Of a DNA stretch of 64,000 nucleotides, positions 12,216-20,960 are shown piece after piece. Within the stretch, counting starts at the first letter, position 1. Every line of letters starts with the position of its first letter. The stretch is from Legionella sp. PATHC032. Its GTDB lineage: Bacteria > Pseudomonadota > Gammaproteobacteria > Legionellales > Legionellaceae. The DNA is taken from assembly GCF_026191185.1 (NCBI RefSeq), contig NZ_JAPHOV010000001.1:1-64000 (forward strand), in the 5' to 3' direction. The notes below the pieces were generated by a model. The model saw only the letters and a program-made list of their open reading frames with translations. It was not told the DNA's origin and made no database searches. A program made the translations under genes and the position numbers.

Positions 12216-12402
12216 TAAAATCTCCTTATTAACTCATCAGTAGCCTGATTCTAGATGTGCAAAAATATTTTGATTGACTATATTAACGAATTCAAACCAC
12301 GCTGTCATGAAAATATACTAAAGTTTTATTATGGGGTGTCGAATAAATAGTTAGATACCCGTTTTTGCCTTTAAAAATTACAATAACAACAAGGAGTAGG
12401 CA

Positions 12403-12660
12403 ATGTCTAAAAATCATTTACTACAAGACCCTTTCCTAAATGAATTGCGCAAGGAAAAGGTACCTGTTTCAGTGTTCCTGGTCAATGGTATTAAATTGCA
12501 TGGGATAATCGATTCTTTTGATCAGTATGTTGTGATGCTTAAAAACTCTATAACCCAGATGGTTTATAAGCATGCCATTTCAACAGTTGTGCCTTCTCGA
12601 ATGATCAAAGTTCCTACTGAGGAAAGCTCTGGTGGGGAAGAGGGAACTGTGGCAGACTAA
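12403..12660 (+). CDS. hfq: RNA chaperone Hfq
   Basis: Hexameric Sm-like RNA chaperone that helps small RNAs pair with mRNAs. The 85-residue protein has Sm1 ([20 protein letters not shown]) and Sm2 ([12 protein letters not shown]) followed by a short acidic tail. An AAGGAG site precedes the ATG. It is followed by hflX as in many gammaproteobacteria, but miaA does not precede it. In L. pneumophila, Hfq is reported to be controlled by a cis-antisense RNA covering its 5' region; that RNA cannot be delimited from sequence alone. Confidence 0.97.
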   Translation: MSKNHLLQDPFLNELRKEKVPVSVFLVNGIKLHGIIDSFDQYVVMLKNSITQMVYKHAISTVVPSRMIKVPTEESSGGEEGTVAD

Positions 12661-12687
12661 TCAATTTCTTGTTTGGGGATTAGGGTA

Positions 12688-13932
12688 GTGTTTGAACGTC
12701 CACAAGGCGGTGAGCGAGCTGTTCTGGTGCAGTTGGCTCTCCCCGGGGTTGATGCAGATAAGGCATTGGCTGAGTTTGAAGAATTAGCGCTTTCAGCGAA
12801 GGCTGAGGTGTTGGATTGTGTATTAGGTGCCCGTGCTACTCCTGATGCCAAATATTATGTAGGGAAAGGCAAGGCTGAGGAAATAGCCCATTTGGTAAAC
12901 GTACTCGATGCGGATTTAGTGTTAGTCAATCATGAACTGTCTCCTTCTCAAGAGAGAAATCTCGAACGATTATTTGGATGTCGAGTAGTTGATAGAAGTG
13001 GTTTAATTCTTGATATTTTTGCTCAGAGAGCCCGTACTTTTGAGGGTAAACTTCAAGTTGAGTTGGCTCAATTGCAACATTTATCAACAAGGCTTATTCG
13101 TGGATGGACCCATTTGGAAAGACAAAAAGGAGGGATTGGTTTAAGAGGCCCGGGAGAAACCCAATTGGAAACGGATCGGCGTTTGTTAAGAGAGCGCATT
13201 CGGTATATCAATAAGCGATTGGAAAAAGTACGCTGCAGCCGCGATCAAAACAGGCAGGCCAGACGAAAGGCGTCTATGCCTACTGTTTCTTTAGTAGGTT
13301 ACACTAATGCCGGAAAATCCACCTTATTTAATGCCTTAACAGGGGAAAGCATTTATGTGGCTGATCAATTGTTTGCAACCCTGGATCCGACGATGCGCAA
13401 ATTGGAATTGCCGGGGTCATCAGCCGCAATTTTAGCCGATACAGTCGGGTTTATTCGAGATCTTCCTCATCACTTGGTAGAAGCATTCCGCGCTACTTTA
13501 GAGGAAACCCAACAGGCTGACCTTTTACTGCATGTTATTGATATTTCTGACCCAAATTGGCGCGAGACTGTGTTTGAAGTACAAAAGGTGTTAGATGAGC
13601 TAGAAGTGAGTAATATCCCGGTAATTCAAGTGTTTAATAAAATTGATTTGCAGGAAGGTTGGCAACCAAAAGTTGATTATGCTGAGGGTTCTAGCAAGGT
13701 GTGGTTATCAGCAACAACAGGAGCAGGTCTGGATCTTTTAAAAGAGGCAATAGCAACTCAATTGCACGGTACGATTTTAATAGAGAATATTGTAATTAAA
13801 CCTGGCCAGGCAAAATTACGTGCTCAATTATACCAATTGGGTGCTGTACTTAAAGAGTCTGTAGATGAAAACGGCGATTGGTTAATGAAAATTAGAATAA
13901 CGGTTGATCAAAAACGACGATTGCTTTCATGA
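12688..13932 (+). CDS. hflX: Ribosome-associated GTPase HflX
   Basis: GTPase that binds the 50S subunit and splits stalled or stressed ribosomes. The N-terminal HflX domain includes LERQKGGIGLRGPGETQLET; the G domain has G1 GYTNAGKST, G3 DTVGF and G4 NKID. The GTG at 12688 was chosen because the protein then begins VFERPQGGERAVLVQL, matching the E. coli start, with GGGGA about eight bases upstream; an upstream TTG at 12673 is less likely. Length is 414 residues. It lies 27 bases after hfq, probably co-transcribed. Confidence 0.94.
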   Translation: MFERPQGGERAVLVQLALPGVDADKALAEFEELALSAKAEVLDCVLGARATPDAKYYVGKGKAEEIAHLVNVLDADLVLVNHELSPSQERNLERLFGCRVVDRSGLILDIFAQRARTFEGKLQVELAQLQHLSTRLIRGWTHLERQKGGIGLRGPGETQLETDRRLLRERIRYINKRLEKVRCSRDQNRQARRKASMPTVSLVGYTNAGKSTLFNALTGESIYVADQLFATLDPTMRKLELPGSSAAILADTVGFIRDLPHHLVEAFRATLEETQQADLLLHVIDISDPNWRETVFEVQKVLDELEVSNIPVIQVFNKIDLQEGWQPKVDYAEGSSKVWLSATTGAGLDLLKEAIATQLHGTILIENIVIKPGQAKLRAQLYQLGAVLKESVDENGDWLMKIRITVDQKRRLLS

Positions 13933-14032
13933 ACAAACAAATCAGGATGCGGGCGAAAGTATCGATTCAAGATTTGATTAGTTGCGAGAAAATATTTAAT
14001 GTATTGATTAAAAAATAATTTTTATTTATTTT

Positions 14033-14503
14033 TTAGGAGGTCCTATACTTTTCGATGATTTTCTCTAATGTTTCTGCCGTTTGTCCTCCGTATAATTTTT
14101 TAATTAATTGCCCTTTTGGGTTAAATACAAAAGTTACAGGGACTCCTGTGATATCTCCTAATTGTAAATCCTGGGCGGGATCCTTTAACAAATTAGGATA
14201 GTTAATATTAAATTTCTTAATTAGTAATTTTTGCTCTGGTAAGGGAAGAGCATCGTAATTGACTGCGTATAAGGCTACTGCATCTTTTTTATGATTTTTG
14301 TAAAAGCGATTAAACTCAGGGATTTCATCAACGCAGGTTTCACACCAGCTTGCCCAATAGTTGATAAAAACCCATTTCCCTTTAAGTGATGAAAAAGGAA
14401 TATTGTGTCCAAAGTTATCTTTCAAAAGCGCCTCTGCATGAGTAGAGAAGGGGGTAATTGCTAAAATCAGCAGGTATATGAAAATGGGTATTAAGCGCTT
14501 CAT
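14033..14503 (-). CDS. TlpA/ResA-like thioredoxin-fold protein
   Basis: Predicted periplasmic thiol-disulfide protein of 156 residues. It has an N-terminal hydrophobic signal or anchor ending near THA, a thioredoxin fold with active site WCETC (cysteines near 54 and 57), and a cis-proline loop TGVPVTFVF. AGAGG stands five bases before the chosen ATG. It is on the strand of cegC1 but separated by about 170 bases with a hairpin. Partner substrates, possibly cytochrome c maturation or envelope proteins, cannot be told from sequence. Confidence 0.85.
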   Translation of the reverse strand: MKRLIPIFIYLLILAITPFSTHAEALLKDNFGHNIPFSSLKGKWVFINYWASWCETCVDEIPEFNRFYKNHKKDAVALYAVNYDALPLPEQKLLIKKFNINYPNLLKDPAQDLQLGDITGVPVTFVFNPKGQLIKKLYGGQTAETLEKIIEKYRTS

Positions 14504-14551
14504 GATCACCTCTTGAATAATTAAAGTTGCCTATGGTTATTATTGCTAGCC

Positions 14552-14595
14552 AAGTTGAACATAAGAAAATGATTGTATTTGCTTATGTCCAACTT
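14552..14595. repeat. Long stem-loop between cegC1 and tlpA-like gene
   Basis: Arms of 14 bases (AAGTTGAACATAAG and CTTATGTCCAACTT) pair with one mismatch around a 16-base loop. It lies beyond the cegC1 stop and upstream of the thioredoxin-like gene. It lacks a T-run, so it may be a 3' stabiliser or Rho-type end rather than a classical terminator. Confidence 0.55.
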
Positions 14596-14671
14596 ACTAA
14601 GTTTAAGACAGATTAAATGGGTTACTAAAATTTAAACAGTAACAATAGGCCACTAGTTTATCAGGAAACAA

Positions 14672-16249
14672 TCAGACTCCCAAATTCAACTGAATCTCTT
14701 CTTCCTCTTGAATGGTCGAGGGAGCTTGTTTTGCTCCCAAAATGCTGTGTTTCTTTAACCCATCCAAAATATCCAGTGAGTCTTTATTATTACGCCAACT
14801 CGCTTTTGTTCGCCAATCGAATACAGTTGGATCGCTTTCCGGAAGGCATGTTGGTGTGGGGATGGGGGCTCGTTGCGGGTTTCTGCGTTTTTCATCTGCG
14901 ATAATTTCGGCGAGCTTTTCATCAGAAACAGGCATAACCGAGCCGTCATAAACATAAGGAAAGAGGCGAAGTTTGGTAACTAATTTAAACGCAGCCCATT
15001 TATTGGTTAGCTCCCTATACCCATGTTTTTCAGGATTTTGTCTGAGCTCCTCATATTCTGTAGGAGAAAGTATTTCAATTTTACTGAGATTGTTGCGGTA
15101 ATATACTTTTCCTTTACTTAAAACCAGCAGTGGTTGATGTTGTCTTGAGTTAAAATCAACATCGGGCATATGCACCAAACCGCCAAAATCTTTTTGCTCC
15201 GGTATTTCACTTCCAGATAATACTTGATTGATGTCTTTTAGTGATGCGGTCATACCATTTAAGCAAGCTAAACGGTTAAATTGATTAAGGCATGTATCAA
15301 ATTTTCCATCCCCACGAGCTCGAGAAGGGGCTTCTGTCGTATTAGGGGTTGGGTCATAGGGCCTTACTGTATAAACTCCAACTCGATTTACCTCATCATG
15401 AAGATTATTAGCCAGAATATTGCCCCATACTCCAAAACGCTCTTTTAATACGACACGTAAATCACCAATCATGGACATATGGCCTGTAGCAAAATGATCA
15501 GAATAGTAATGAAAAGTAAATAACTCTATAGAATAAGATTGGGCATGATAGCGATTCGCCAAATCAAGCAGGGTATTACTTGAAAGAGGTGCATTTTTAT
15601 TTTGTAAGGAGATTTTTAAAGTACTCAAATCAGGGTTATCTGATTGATAGTTTTTGTCAGTAGCTAATTGTTTTAATTCATAGGATAAGCGAGCATATCT
15701 TAAGGCAATAGCGTGACCCAGGATATAAACTCGAATAGACCAAGGTGTAAAATGGGTTTGATTGCGAACAAGCATTTCCCCGTAATCTTTGACACGAAAA
15801 TAATACATCAGCTGTTGAACATAGAAATTCAAGGTAGGCGAAAAGGGTACATAGTTAGCATTATTAATTGAATAAATACGGTCAATTTCCTTTCGAGTTA
15901 CATCAGGAGCAGCCAGGTTATTGTACGCTGTAATTAAAGCGCTTTCTTCTTTAGGACCTATAGGCTTGCGAATGAGGTGTTTTCCCAATTCTGTCGGGGA
16001 ATTAAAGAACTCGCATTTGGGTAGATCCAAATCCATAGTCCAATCAGCCTGAGTAAAGTAATCACCCGCCATGGCAATAATTTCGCCAGCGGACATCTCT
16101 AACTCCATTGGTTCAGGCAGGTTGTCTTCACCGAATCGTTGGAGTCGCAGATGGAGCACACCAAACTCATCTATTCGTAAGTAAGGATTGCCTTCGATTT
16201 TATCCATGAGCAAACCATTGCCCAGCTCTGTATGTTCCGTTGTGTTCAT
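14672..16249 (-). CDS. cegC1: Dot/Icm effector CegC1
   Basis: Placed between the thioredoxin-like gene and the pirin gene, this corresponds to Philadelphia-1 lpg0012, CegC1, found as a CpxR-regulated gene encoding a translocated protein. The 525-residue protein is soluble with no membrane segment. Its N-terminal half contains the stretch EMSAGEIIAMAGDYFTQADW, and a hydrophilic middle follows (HYYSDHFATGHMS, ERFGVWGNILANNLHDEVNRV). The tail STIQEEEEIQLNLGV carries a glutamate cluster close to the C-terminus, fitting an E-block translocation signal. GGAG lies upstream of the ATG. Enzymatic function is not evident. Confidence 0.82.
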   Translation of the reverse strand: MNTTEHTELGNGLLMDKIEGNPYLRIDEFGVLHLRLQRFGEDNLPEPMELEMSAGEIIAMAGDYFTQADWTMDLDLPKCEFFNSPTELGKHLIRKPIGPKEESALITAYNNLAAPDVTRKEIDRIYSINNANYVPFSPTLNFYVQQLMYYFRVKDYGEMLVRNQTHFTPWSIRVYILGHAIALRYARLSYELKQLATDKNYQSDNPDLSTLKISLQNKNAPLSSNTLLDLANRYHAQSYSIELFTFHYYSDHFATGHMSMIGDLRVVLKERFGVWGNILANNLHDEVNRVGVYTVRPYDPTPNTTEAPSRARGDGKFDTCLNQFNRLACLNGMTASLKDINQVLSGSEIPEQKDFGGLVHMPDVDFNSRQHQPLLVLSKGKVYYRNNLSKIEILSPTEYEELRQNPEKHGYRELTNKWAAFKLVTKLRLFPYVYDGSVMPVSDEKLAEIIADEKRRNPQRAPIPTPTCLPESDPTVFDWRTKASWRNNKDSLDILDGLKKHSILGAKQAPSTIQEEEEIQLNLGV

Positions 16250-16313
16250 AAGTTCCGCTCCTATCCCTAGAGTCTATTTTCATCATATCCTTGATAACCG
16301 AACCTGCCAATAG

Positions 16314-16329
16314 GTTAAATAATAGTAAT
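16314..16329 (+). promoter_or_regulatory. Candidate CpxR-like site between cegC1 and pirin
   Basis: GTTAA-N6-GTAAT lies in the divergent promoter region and resembles a degenerate GTAAA-N5/6-GTAAA CpxR box. CpxR control of cegC1 is reported, but which bases are bound was not recalled, so this assignment is a guess based on pattern. Confidence 0.28.
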
Positions 16330-16392
16330 TCCATTAGGAAACCATACTATTTTGAACTATCTTATATAGAATGGTAATAATGAGTAGTTCAT

Positions 16393-17232
16393 ATGAAAGC
16401 AATAGAAGTAGAGCGGTTAATCCAGGGAACATTAATACGGGAAGGTGGAGGTGTTAAGTTACGTCGGTATATAGGTGCTGATAAAACCAATCATTTTGAA
16501 CCTATACTGCTTTTTGATTATTTTGACAGCTCAGATCCATTGGATTATCTTGCCGGATTTCCGCCTCATCCACATCGCGGATTTGAAACAATTACTTACC
16601 TTCTGGAGGGAACCATTACCCATGAAGACAATAAAGGCAACAAAGGAGTAATCAATGCAGGTGGTGTGCAGTGGATGACTGCGGGAAAAGGGATTATTCA
16701 TTCAGAAATGCCTTCCTCTTCAACGGGTCGCTTGCATGGTTTGCAGTTGTGGTTAAATTTGCCTGCTGCAGAAAAATGGCGAGAACCTCGTTATCAGGAA
16801 AAATCATCGGATCAACTACCTATTGAAGTCATGGAATCAGGTGCAACCATCAAAGTGATTGCAGGAACAATTGATCAAGGCTTGAGCTCACCCATTGTTG
16901 AAATTGCGACGCGACCTTTATTTCTTGATATTATTCTCCCAGCCAATGCAACTATCCAACAAACGATTCCTGATGATTATCAAGCAATTCTTTTTGTCAT
17001 AGAGGGTGTTGTGAATATAGGAGGACAGCAAGTTACTGCAGGGACTTTAGCTAGCCTTACAAACGGCGAAAGAATACAAATGGAAGGCAAAAACAATCAA
17101 AATAGAAATCATTGTTTATTGATAGCTGCGGCTAAACTTCATGAACCTATTGTTCGCTACGGGCCTTTTGTAATGAATACCCAAGAAGAAATTATGCAGG
17201 CAATGCATGATTTTCGTACAGGACATTTTTAG
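16393..17232 (+). CDS. Pirin family protein
   Basis: Bicupin metalloprotein of 279 residues. The pirin signature HPHRGFETITYLLEG (about 57-71) and the downstream WMTAGKGIIHSEMP give the histidine and glutamate metal ligands of the N-terminal cupin; a second cupin follows. Members act as quercetinase-like dioxygenases or transcription cofactors, so substrate is unassigned. It is transcribed divergently from cegC1 across a 143-base spacer. Confidence 0.9.
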   Translation: MKAIEVERLIQGTLIREGGGVKLRRYIGADKTNHFEPILLFDYFDSSDPLDYLAGFPPHPHRGFETITYLLEGTITHEDNKGNKGVINAGGVQWMTAGKGIIHSEMPSSSTGRLHGLQLWLNLPAAEKWREPRYQEKSSDQLPIEVMESGATIKVIAGTIDQGLSSPIVEIATRPLFLDIILPANATIQQTIPDDYQAILFVIEGVVNIGGQQVTAGTLASLTNGERIQMEGKNNQNRNHCLLIAAAKLHEPIVRYGPFVMNTQEEIMQAMHDFRTGHF

Positions 17233-17666
17233 TTGTTTGTTGTGTTGATTTTAGCTGGATAGTTAAAATTATTCAGGCCGATCTTCATATATTATCTTGG
17301 TTGCTCAAGGGAATATGAGTACAATGTGAATGATTAAACACTTATGATTTCTGCGAAATTTATTTAAAGTGAGTTATGGATACGTTATCTTGAACGTTCG
17401 GGCTGAGGAGGCATTTATGCCGTCTCGAAGCCTTGTATGGAATTTAATGTTTCGTGCCAAGGCTTCGAGACGATGCTTACGCATCTCCTCAGCCCGAACG
17501 AACCCGGGATATCGACAGCTTCCTATATAGTCCTATCCATAACTCACGTTATTTAATAACAATGTATTCATCAATCTAATTTTGGACAGTGTTATTAAAC
17601 GGAAGTAAGTATACCCAACATTTCAGCCAGGATGCGATGGCCAACTAAAGTGAAAAAGGAGTTTTT
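17233..17666. other. Pirin-patatin spacer with nested palindrome
   Basis: A 434-base spacer containing the 179-bp nested inverted repeat listed separately. The remaining bases before the patatin-like gene are AT-rich and probably hold its promoter. No gene was seen. Confidence 0.6.
17369..17547. repeat. Nested palindrome, paired REP-like element
   Basis: Three symmetric layers are visible. Outer arms GTGAGTTATGGATA (17369-17382) and TATCCATAACTCAC (17534-17547) pair perfectly. Middle arms CGTTCGGGCTGAGGAG (17395-17410) and its complement (17485-17500) pair perfectly. Inner arms CGTCTCGAAGCCTTG (17421-17435) and its complement (17458-17472) pair perfectly. Between middle and inner arms each side carries a mini-hairpin: GCATTTATGC on the left, ATGCTTACGCAT on the right. 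This resembles two REP units in opposite orientation. Confidence 0.8.
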
Positions 17667-18878
17667 ATGAGTTTGGAAGTGGAGTCTAAACCGCACGGTA
17701 ATAATCCTTATGCCAATCGCTTTGATAACTTACCCCCAAAGGCTCAAGGGCGTTTCCCTAGAGTGGCTTATGTACTGCAAGGCGGCGGATCTTTGGGAGC
17801 CTATCAATTTGGTGTGGTTAAAGGACTTCTTGAAGCTGGATATGAACCGGACTGGATTGCAGCAACTTCTATTGGTGCCATACAGGCAGCGATTATTGTA
17901 GGAAATCCTCCAGAAAAGCGTATTGAAAAACTCGAAAAATTTTGGGATGAAATTGCGCCGGGTAATTTTTTCGATTTTTTAGGTGAGTCCGATATTACTT
18001 TAGATTTTTATAATAAATTAAGCGCCGCTTTTGCTTTATTATTTGGTCAACCTGAGTTTTTTTTTCCAAAATGGTGCACTGGAACAATTCCTTTGTGGGG
18101 TGATCCAACGACTCTGAGTTACTATGATACAACCCCTCTTCGCAAAACATTGCTGGATCTTATTGATTTTGAATTACTAAATTCTTGTCCCATTCGCTTG
18201 AGTCTTGGTGCTGTTCAAATCAGCAATGGCCATTTAATCTATTTTAATAATATCAATTATCGTATAGAAGTGGATCACATTATGGCAAGCGCCGCTTTAC
18301 CTCCTGGCTTTCCTGCAGTTAATATCGATGGAGAATTATATTGGGATGGCGGTGTGCATTCTAACACCCCATTAGAAGTTATTCTGGAGGCTATTCCACC
18401 AGAAAATACCTTGTGTTTTCTAATTGATTGTTTTGGTGGACGATCGTTTATTCCCAAAAACATTAGTGAAATTGAAGAGAGAAGGAAAGATATTTCATAT
18501 GGAACCCATGCTCAACGCACTATTTATAATTATTTGCAAAGACAAAAAATGCGAAATTCAATGATGGAATTAAGCCGTATTTTAACGGACGAACAAAAGA
18601 AGAAGAGCGCTCATTTATTAGATATTGGCAGCCCTCATCACTGTACTTTGGTACATTTGGCTTACAGTTCAAGAATAGTGAAAGCAGCCTCGAAGGATTA
18701 CAACTTTGGCCGAGTGGTCATTAAGAAGAGAATGGAGTCAGGATATTTAGATGCCAAGGCTGTACTGGCAGAAGAATCTCAATGGGGTTATTTACCTGAA
18801 GATGGAAAAAGCCGATTATATGAGTCACCCAACAATCTTTCCCGATTGTTTCGAAAACAAAAAAAAGAGGTATTTTAG
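17667..18878 (+). CDS. Patatin-like phospholipase family protein
   Basis: A 403-residue protein with a patatin domain at about 32-240: oxyanion GGGSLGAY (39-46), nucleophile motif ATSIGA with Ser68, and WDGG carrying Asp227 of the Ser-Asp dyad. The usual GxSxG is ATSIG here, the first glycine replaced by alanine. A C-terminal region of about 150 residues follows, as in long bacterial patatins with an extra conserved domain. No signal peptide is seen. Predicted lipid acyl hydrolase; substrate unknown. Confidence 0.85.
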   Translation: MSLEVESKPHGNNPYANRFDNLPPKAQGRFPRVAYVLQGGGSLGAYQFGVVKGLLEAGYEPDWIAATSIGAIQAAIIVGNPPEKRIEKLEKFWDEIAPGNFFDFLGESDITLDFYNKLSAAFALLFGQPEFFFPKWCTGTIPLWGDPTTLSYYDTTPLRKTLLDLIDFELLNSCPIRLSLGAVQISNGHLIYFNNINYRIEVDHIMASAALPPGFPAVNIDGELYWDGGVHSNTPLEVILEAIPPENTLCFLIDCFGGRSFIPKNISEIEERRKDISYGTHAQRTIYNYLQRQKMRNSMMELSRILTDEQKKKSAHLLDIGSPHHCTLVHLAYSSRIVKAASKDYNFGRVVIKKRMESGYLDAKAVLAEESQWGYLPEDGKSRLYESPNNLSRLFRKQKKEVF

Positions 18879-18979
18879 TTTCAATGCCGAAAAAGGGAGA
18901 GACCTGGTTGTGGAAACTCTCTCTGTGGAGGATAAACTGATGTTGAATCATAGAGTCATTATCAAAGAGGCGCTGCATT

Positions 18980-20053
18980 GTGAAAGAGAAGTTTGTCACA
19001 TGGTATAAAATAGTAACGAAACATATCCGGCTTTTCTTTAGTTATTCTATCCCTATGTTTTTTAAAAAGGGCAAAAATTACATTAATCTTCCCATCATTG
19101 TCGTTGGCCTCGCTCTTGTTATTGGCCTTTTTCATTTATTTTCCTATTTGATCCCTTTCACTGACAATGCGTTTGTTGTCACTAATGTGACCCCTGTAGC
19201 TGCTGATGTATCTGGTTTTATTACTGAAATCTATGTCAAGAATGGCCAAAAAGTAAAAAAGAATGATCCTATATTCAGTGTTTACAGGGTTCCTTATGAG
19301 TTGGCTTATCAACAGGCAACGGCTGACTATAAGGAAGGATTAAAGAAAATAGACGTGTTCCAAAAGCAGATTGAAAGAACTGTTGCTTTGATTAAAGCAA
19401 CGGATGCTGAACTTGGAAAAGCCCAATTTGCTCTTGGTCTTAAAAAAAATAAGAATGTGGCTGAAGCAGTATCTGTTCTTGAATTAAAAAATCTTGGTTA
19501 TGATGTTTCTACCTTAACTAACAAAAGAAATGCTCTGCAACAGGAAGTGGCGGTTTTGCAAGCCAAGATTGAGCAACAAAGACATACTGTCGCCAGCCTT
19601 AAGGCAAAAATGGATAATGCCAAGGTTAATCTTGATTTAACCATTGTCAGAGCTCCTGGTGATGGAGTGATAGATAATATGTATGTTTCTCCGAATACCC
19701 CTATCGAGATCCACAAACCGGTGTTTTCTTTTATAGATACTGCAAATTATTATATCCAGGCTAATTTTAATGAAACGGACTTACGCAATGTTCGCCAAGG
19801 TGATAAAGCGTATATCATTTTACGTATGTATTATTTCGACAAAATATTTCATGGGGTTGTTGTCAACTCGTTATGGGCTGCTGAACGACAAACAACCGCC
19901 CCCAAGAGCCAAATTCAAGTTGTTGCAAATCAAAATGAATGGTTGTTGCTTCCTCAGCGATTTCCATTACAAATCAAGATATTGGATCCCGATCCTGACT
20001 ATCCTTTAAATCCTGGTGCCAGTGCTTATGTTTATATCTCAACTAAAAGATAA
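18980..20053 (+). CDS. HlyD/EmrA-type membrane fusion protein
   Basis: Periplasmic adaptor of a tripartite exporter. The 357-residue protein has one transmembrane segment (about 37-59), a biotinyl-lipoyl-like half (PVAADVSGFITEIYVKNGQ), a coiled-coil hairpin (about 110-205), and the second lipoyl half (VRAPGDGVIDNMYV) followed by a beta-barrel domain. The start is GTG with AGAGG upstream. Its 3' end overlaps the next gene, the first of two FUSC-type halves, and an outer-membrane factor gene closes the operon. Confidence 0.9.
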   Translation: MKEKFVTWYKIVTKHIRLFFSYSIPMFFKKGKNYINLPIIVVGLALVIGLFHLFSYLIPFTDNAFVVTNVTPVAADVSGFITEIYVKNGQKVKKNDPIFSVYRVPYELAYQQATADYKEGLKKIDVFQKQIERTVALIKATDAELGKAQFALGLKKNKNVAEAVSVLELKNLGYDVSTLTNKRNALQQEVAVLQAKIEQQRHTVASLKAKMDNAKVNLDLTIVRAPGDGVIDNMYVSPNTPIEIHKPVFSFIDTANYYIQANFNETDLRNVRQGDKAYIILRMYYFDKIFHGVVVNSLWAAERQTTAPKSQIQVVANQNEWLLLPQRFPLQIKILDPDPDYPLNPGASAYVYISTKR

Positions 20054-20960
20054 GCTTGCATCCTACGATAGGTATAAAGAACATCGTATTAATGGATTAA
20101 AAGCAGTGTTTGTTTTGGAACTTATGATTTTATTTTACTTTTTTTCTTCCATTGATAATCCGTATTTCTATTATTTTTATGCTCCAATCACCTGCTTTAC
20201 TGTGGAGGCGGCGGGAACAACATTAAAAGAAAAGTACATGCTTTTACTCTATACTCTTTTAGGAAGCATACTCTCTATATTCTTGTTCGGCGTAATTTCC
20301 ATATACAACGTACTTTTTATTTTTTTTGTTTTTTTCTATACCTTGGCGCTTTATTTCCTTGTGCTTCACCATTTTAAAAAAATGCTTGTTATTGTTCCAT
20401 TGATGCTAAGTTTGGCATCCTATTCCCTAATTTATGGTGTGGAGGCAGACAGCAATTTTTATGTCGCTATTAATAATGCTTTATATACATTAGCAGCCAT
20501 GGCAGTAATATTCGCTGGATTATTTCTTTTTCCCAAAAAATATTATTTTGATATTTGGGAGCGTGCCTTTTTTGAGGTCATTTCCGGCCTGGAGTCTCTA
20601 TCTGCCAAGATTTGTAAGGGAGAGGTCAAAACCATCGCTATTTTTTCAGGCATTATTGTGATGGAGCGCTACTCCAAAATGCTGCCAAGAAATATTAAGT
20701 GCTACAGTATACTAAAGATAACCATTTTATCTTTTGAGTTAATCTTGACCATGTCTTACTTGCTGTCTTTTCAAAAACAACTGCGTAAGGAATACGTTAT
20801 CGTTTTACATCAATATCTTGAACGTCTTTGCCAAGCATGTAAAGCGAGACAACCGGTGATACTCTCAGACCAGGAGCTGCCTGCATTTAAAGAAACACAT
20901 GAGCTGGAAGTCTTATATCAATTAATTTTAAGCTGGAATTACTTATGCGCCGATGGCTAG
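20016..20960 (+). CDS. FUSC-type exporter, N-terminal half
   Basis: A 314-residue membrane protein with about six hydrophobic segments in the first 175 residues, then a soluble helical domain, matching the N-terminal half of fusaric-acid-resistance / AaeB-like inner-membrane components. It overlaps the HlyD-like gene by 38 bases if translation starts at GTG 20016, or by 26 from ATG 20028. The next gene encodes the second half and overlaps by 16 bases. Family members are normally single proteins of about 650 residues, so this seems a split gene. Confidence 0.75.
   Translation: MPVLMFISQLKDKLASYDRYKEHRINGLKAVFVLELMILFYFFSSIDNPYFYYFYAPITCFTVEAAGTTLKEKYMLLLYTLLGSILSIFLFGVISIYNVLFIFFVFFYTLALYFLVLHHFKKMLVIVPLMLSLASYSLIYGVEADSNFYVAINNALYTLAAMAVIFAGLFLFPKKYYFDIWERAFFEVISGLESLSAKICKGEVKTIAIFSGIIVMERYSKMLPRNIKCYSILKITILSFELILTMSYLLSFQKQLRKEYVIVLHQYLERLCQACKARQPVILSDQELPAFKETHELEVLYQLILSWNYLCADG

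Noticed and set aside
18751..19008. Plus-strand frame bridging patatin-like and HlyD-like genes
   Set aside because: Mostly the shifted reading of the patatin gene end and the HlyD start; no independent start signal.
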